From Aptenodytes patagonicus (Eukaryota; Chordata; Aves; Sphenisciformes; Spheniscidae): DNA of 64,000 bases. The stretch lies in assembly GCF_965638725.1 (NCBI RefSeq), contig NC_134951.1:29767746-29831745 (forward strand), in the 5' to 3' direction. Below, piece by piece: positions 62,340 through 64,000 of the stretch (positions are counted from its first letter, which is position 1; each line of letters opens with the position of its first letter). The notes below the pieces were generated by a model. The model had not been told where the DNA came from and searched no databases. It worked only from the letters and a program-made list of their open reading frames with translations. Position numbers and translations under genes: made by a program.

Positions 62340-63160
62340 CATGGGGGCCCAAGTGATGTTTCCTCGATCCTGCAAGTGAGGGGAAATGAGGAGAAGAGCA
62401 CTAATAGGACAAGTCAATAATTGGCTGCAGAACTGGTGTTGGTGACAAGGTTTTGAGTTGTATGACCATGAGACCCTGCTTGCAGATCACCGTCTGCTTG
62501 AGAGAGATGAGATCCACCTCACTAAGCGGGGCAAAGCTATTTTTGCCAGTAGGATGGCTGACCGCATAAGGAGGGCTTTAAACTAAGGATGGAGAGGGAG
62601 AGAGTAACCAGCAGCCCTGTGAGGGAGTGATGGACATGGTCGAAGAGCAAAGGGCATGGGGTGCTGTGACAGGAACGGAACACAGAATCAATAAGATGGG
62701 GCTTAAGTGGGGTCACCTCCAGCACTTGCATGTAAGCAAGGAAATGCCTATACAAGGCACCATGATGGAGAAATCCCCCAATCCCTTTCTAGGCAGTCAA
62801 CATGCTGGGGTGCCTCTCTGAAGTGCCTGTATACTAATGCATGCAGTGTGGGGAATAAACATGATGAGTTTGTCTGTGTGCAGTTGCAGGGCTATGATCT
62901 CGTTGGGATCACAGAGACATGGTGGGATGGCACCCAAGACAGGAGCATCACAATGAAGGGAAACCGGCTCTTTAGGAAGGACAGGCTAGGGAAACAAGGA
63001 GGGGAAGTTGCCCTTTATGTGAAAGAGCAGTTGGAGTGCATCAGACTCTGCTTGGGGATGGATGAGGAACCGAATGAGAGTTTATAGGGGAGGATTAAAG
63101 AGAGGACAGGTAAAGGTGACATTATAGTGTGTGTCTGCTATAGGCCACCTGACCAGGAAG
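62340..63160 (+). mobile_element. CR1 LINE, internal part (ORF1 end and ORF2 endonuclease), + orientation
   Basis: The segment first encodes the C-terminal part of CR1 ORF1 (NNWLQNWCW, GFELYDHETLLADH, then DEIHLTKRGKAIF and a final RRALN stop near 62584), resembling the esterase-like domain of CR1 ORF1 proteins with its terminal D-x-x-H motif. After a linker comes the start of ORF2, the apurinic-type endonuclease, with YTNACSVGNK and YDLVGITETWWDG. In-frame stops in both ORFs show it is dead. The copy stops abruptly after CYRPPDQEE where the opposite-strand CR1 begins. Confidence 0.9.
62740..63160 (+). pseudogene. CR1 ORF2 endonuclease fragment, broken
   Basis: The frame reads the N-terminal endonuclease of CR1 ORF2 with the TETWWD catalytic-region motif and GGEVALYVKEQ. 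An in-frame TAG at 63085-63087 interrupts it; the same frame then continues with GDIIVCVCYRPPDQEE up to the junction with the minus-strand CR1. No reverse transcriptase from this copy is in the window; if the next element is a nested insertion, it should resume beyond the right edge. Confidence 0.85.
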
Positions 63161-64000
63161 AATCACAGAATCATAGAATCATAAAATCATTAAGGTTGGA
63201 AAAGACCTCTAAGATCATCGAGTCCAACCGTCGACCCAACACCACCATGCCCACTAAACCATGTCCCTAAGCGCCTCATCTACTCGTCTTTTAAATACCT
63301 CCAGGGATGGGGACTCCACCACTTCCCTGGGCAGCCTCTTCCAATGTTTAACCACTCTTTCACTAAAGACATTTTTCCTCACGTCCAATCTAAACCTCCC
63401 CTGGCGCAACTTGAGGCCATTTCTTCTCATCCTATCGCTAGTTACTTGGGAGAAGAGACCAACACCCACCTCACTACAACCTCCTTTCAGGTAGTTGTAG
63501 AGAGCAGTAAGGTCTCCCCTCAGCCTCCTTTTCTCCAGGCTAAACAGTCCCAGTTCCCTCAGCCGCTCCTCAGAAGACTTGTTCTCCAGACCCCTCACCA
63601 GCCTCATTGCCCTTCTCTGCACACGCTCCAGCACCTCAATGTCCTTCTTGTAGTGAGGGGCCCAAAACTGAACACAGTATTCGAGGTGCGGCCTCACCAG
63701 GGCCGAGTACAGGGGCACGATCACTTCCCTACTCCTGCTGGCCACACTATTTCTGATACAGGCCAGGATGCCATTGGCCTTCTTGGCCGCCTGGGCACAC
63801 TGCTGGCTCATGTTCAGCCGGCTGTCGACCAGCACCCCCCAGGTCCTTTTCCGACAGGCAGCTTTCCAGCCACTCTTCCCCAAGCCTGTAGCGCTGCATG
63901 GGGTTGTTGTGGCCAAAGTGCAGGACCCGGCACTTGGCCTTGTTGAATCTCATACAGTTGGCCTCGGCCCATCGATCCAGCCTGTCCAGGTCCCTCTGCA
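63161..64000 (-). mobile_element. CR1 LINE, 3' part, minus orientation (continues right)
   Basis: The 3' end is at about 63161, with several ATTCTATGATT-type tail repeats, a roughly 95-bp 3' UTR, and the C-terminal half of ORF2 running leftward from the right edge. It is better preserved than the other CR1 copies here, so it is the youngest. It begins exactly where the + strand CR1 is interrupted. Confidence 0.95.
63254..64000 (-). pseudogene. CR1 ORF2 reverse-transcriptase C-terminal region, frameshifted
   Basis: The minus strand encodes the conserved end of CR1 ORF2: [15 protein letters not shown], then [78 protein letters not shown] and a stop at 63254-63256. The frame shifts at a run of six C (63835-63840 on the + strand); one fewer base would keep the conserved residues in one frame. 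No other break is visible in the part shown. The catalytic core lies outside the window. Confidence 0.9.

Noticed and set aside
63261..63946. Plus-strand open frames of up to 200 codons at the right end
   Set aside because: They are antisense to the CR1 ORF2 on the minus strand, which has the conserved reverse-transcriptase C-terminal motifs.

Overview
The window looks like avian nuclear DNA. CR1 LINEs with the bird-type 3' tail occur at about 53.9, 55.6 and 63.2 kb, two protein-coding genes with GT-AG introns can be read exon by exon, and two CpG islands stand out from an AT-rich background. The gene pair and its orientation match what I recall of human 6p12.1 (DST on one strand, BEND6 divergent on the other). 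The bird assignment is an inference from the CR1 family.

Layout. (1) 1-35,120, minus strand: the 5' end of DST (dystonin/BPAG1, a spectraplakin). Four coding exons join in phase: 35120-34940, 34505-34471, 19527-19339 and 1156-949. They encode residues 1-204 of the isoform with an N-terminal membrane anchor; the gene runs off the left edge before the actin-binding domain. Introns of 0.43, 14.9 and 18.2 kb separate them. A CpG island covers the last exon (about 1-1,900). (2) About 34.6-36.2 kb: a very GC-rich island holding the DST start and, by inference, the promoter and first noncoding exon of BEND6. (3) 48,043-57,761, plus strand: BEND6, a BEN-domain nuclear factor. Eight coding exons sum to 1,458 bp, giving 485 residues plus stop with every phase consistent. 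(4) 57.8-62.3 kb: no convincing gene. (5) 62.3-64.0 kb: two CR1 copies in opposite orientation, one apparently inserted into the endonuclease region of the other.

The most interesting part is BEND6. Compared with the human protein as I remember it (about 279 residues), the copy here has about 74 extra N-terminal residues, an extra in-phase 120-bp exon, and an in-phase terminal exon adding a Pro/Gln/Ser-rich C-terminus. The last exon was found by phase and splice signals, since it has no start codon of its own.

Non-coding parts hold several degraded repeats: an old CR1 at 16.4-17.25 kb, a MIR-type SINE at 40 kb, tRNA-derived SINE-like pieces, simple repeats and long poly-G runs. A few motif clusters could be enhancers. 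Most long open frames in the introns and GC islands are chance or antisense frames and were left out.
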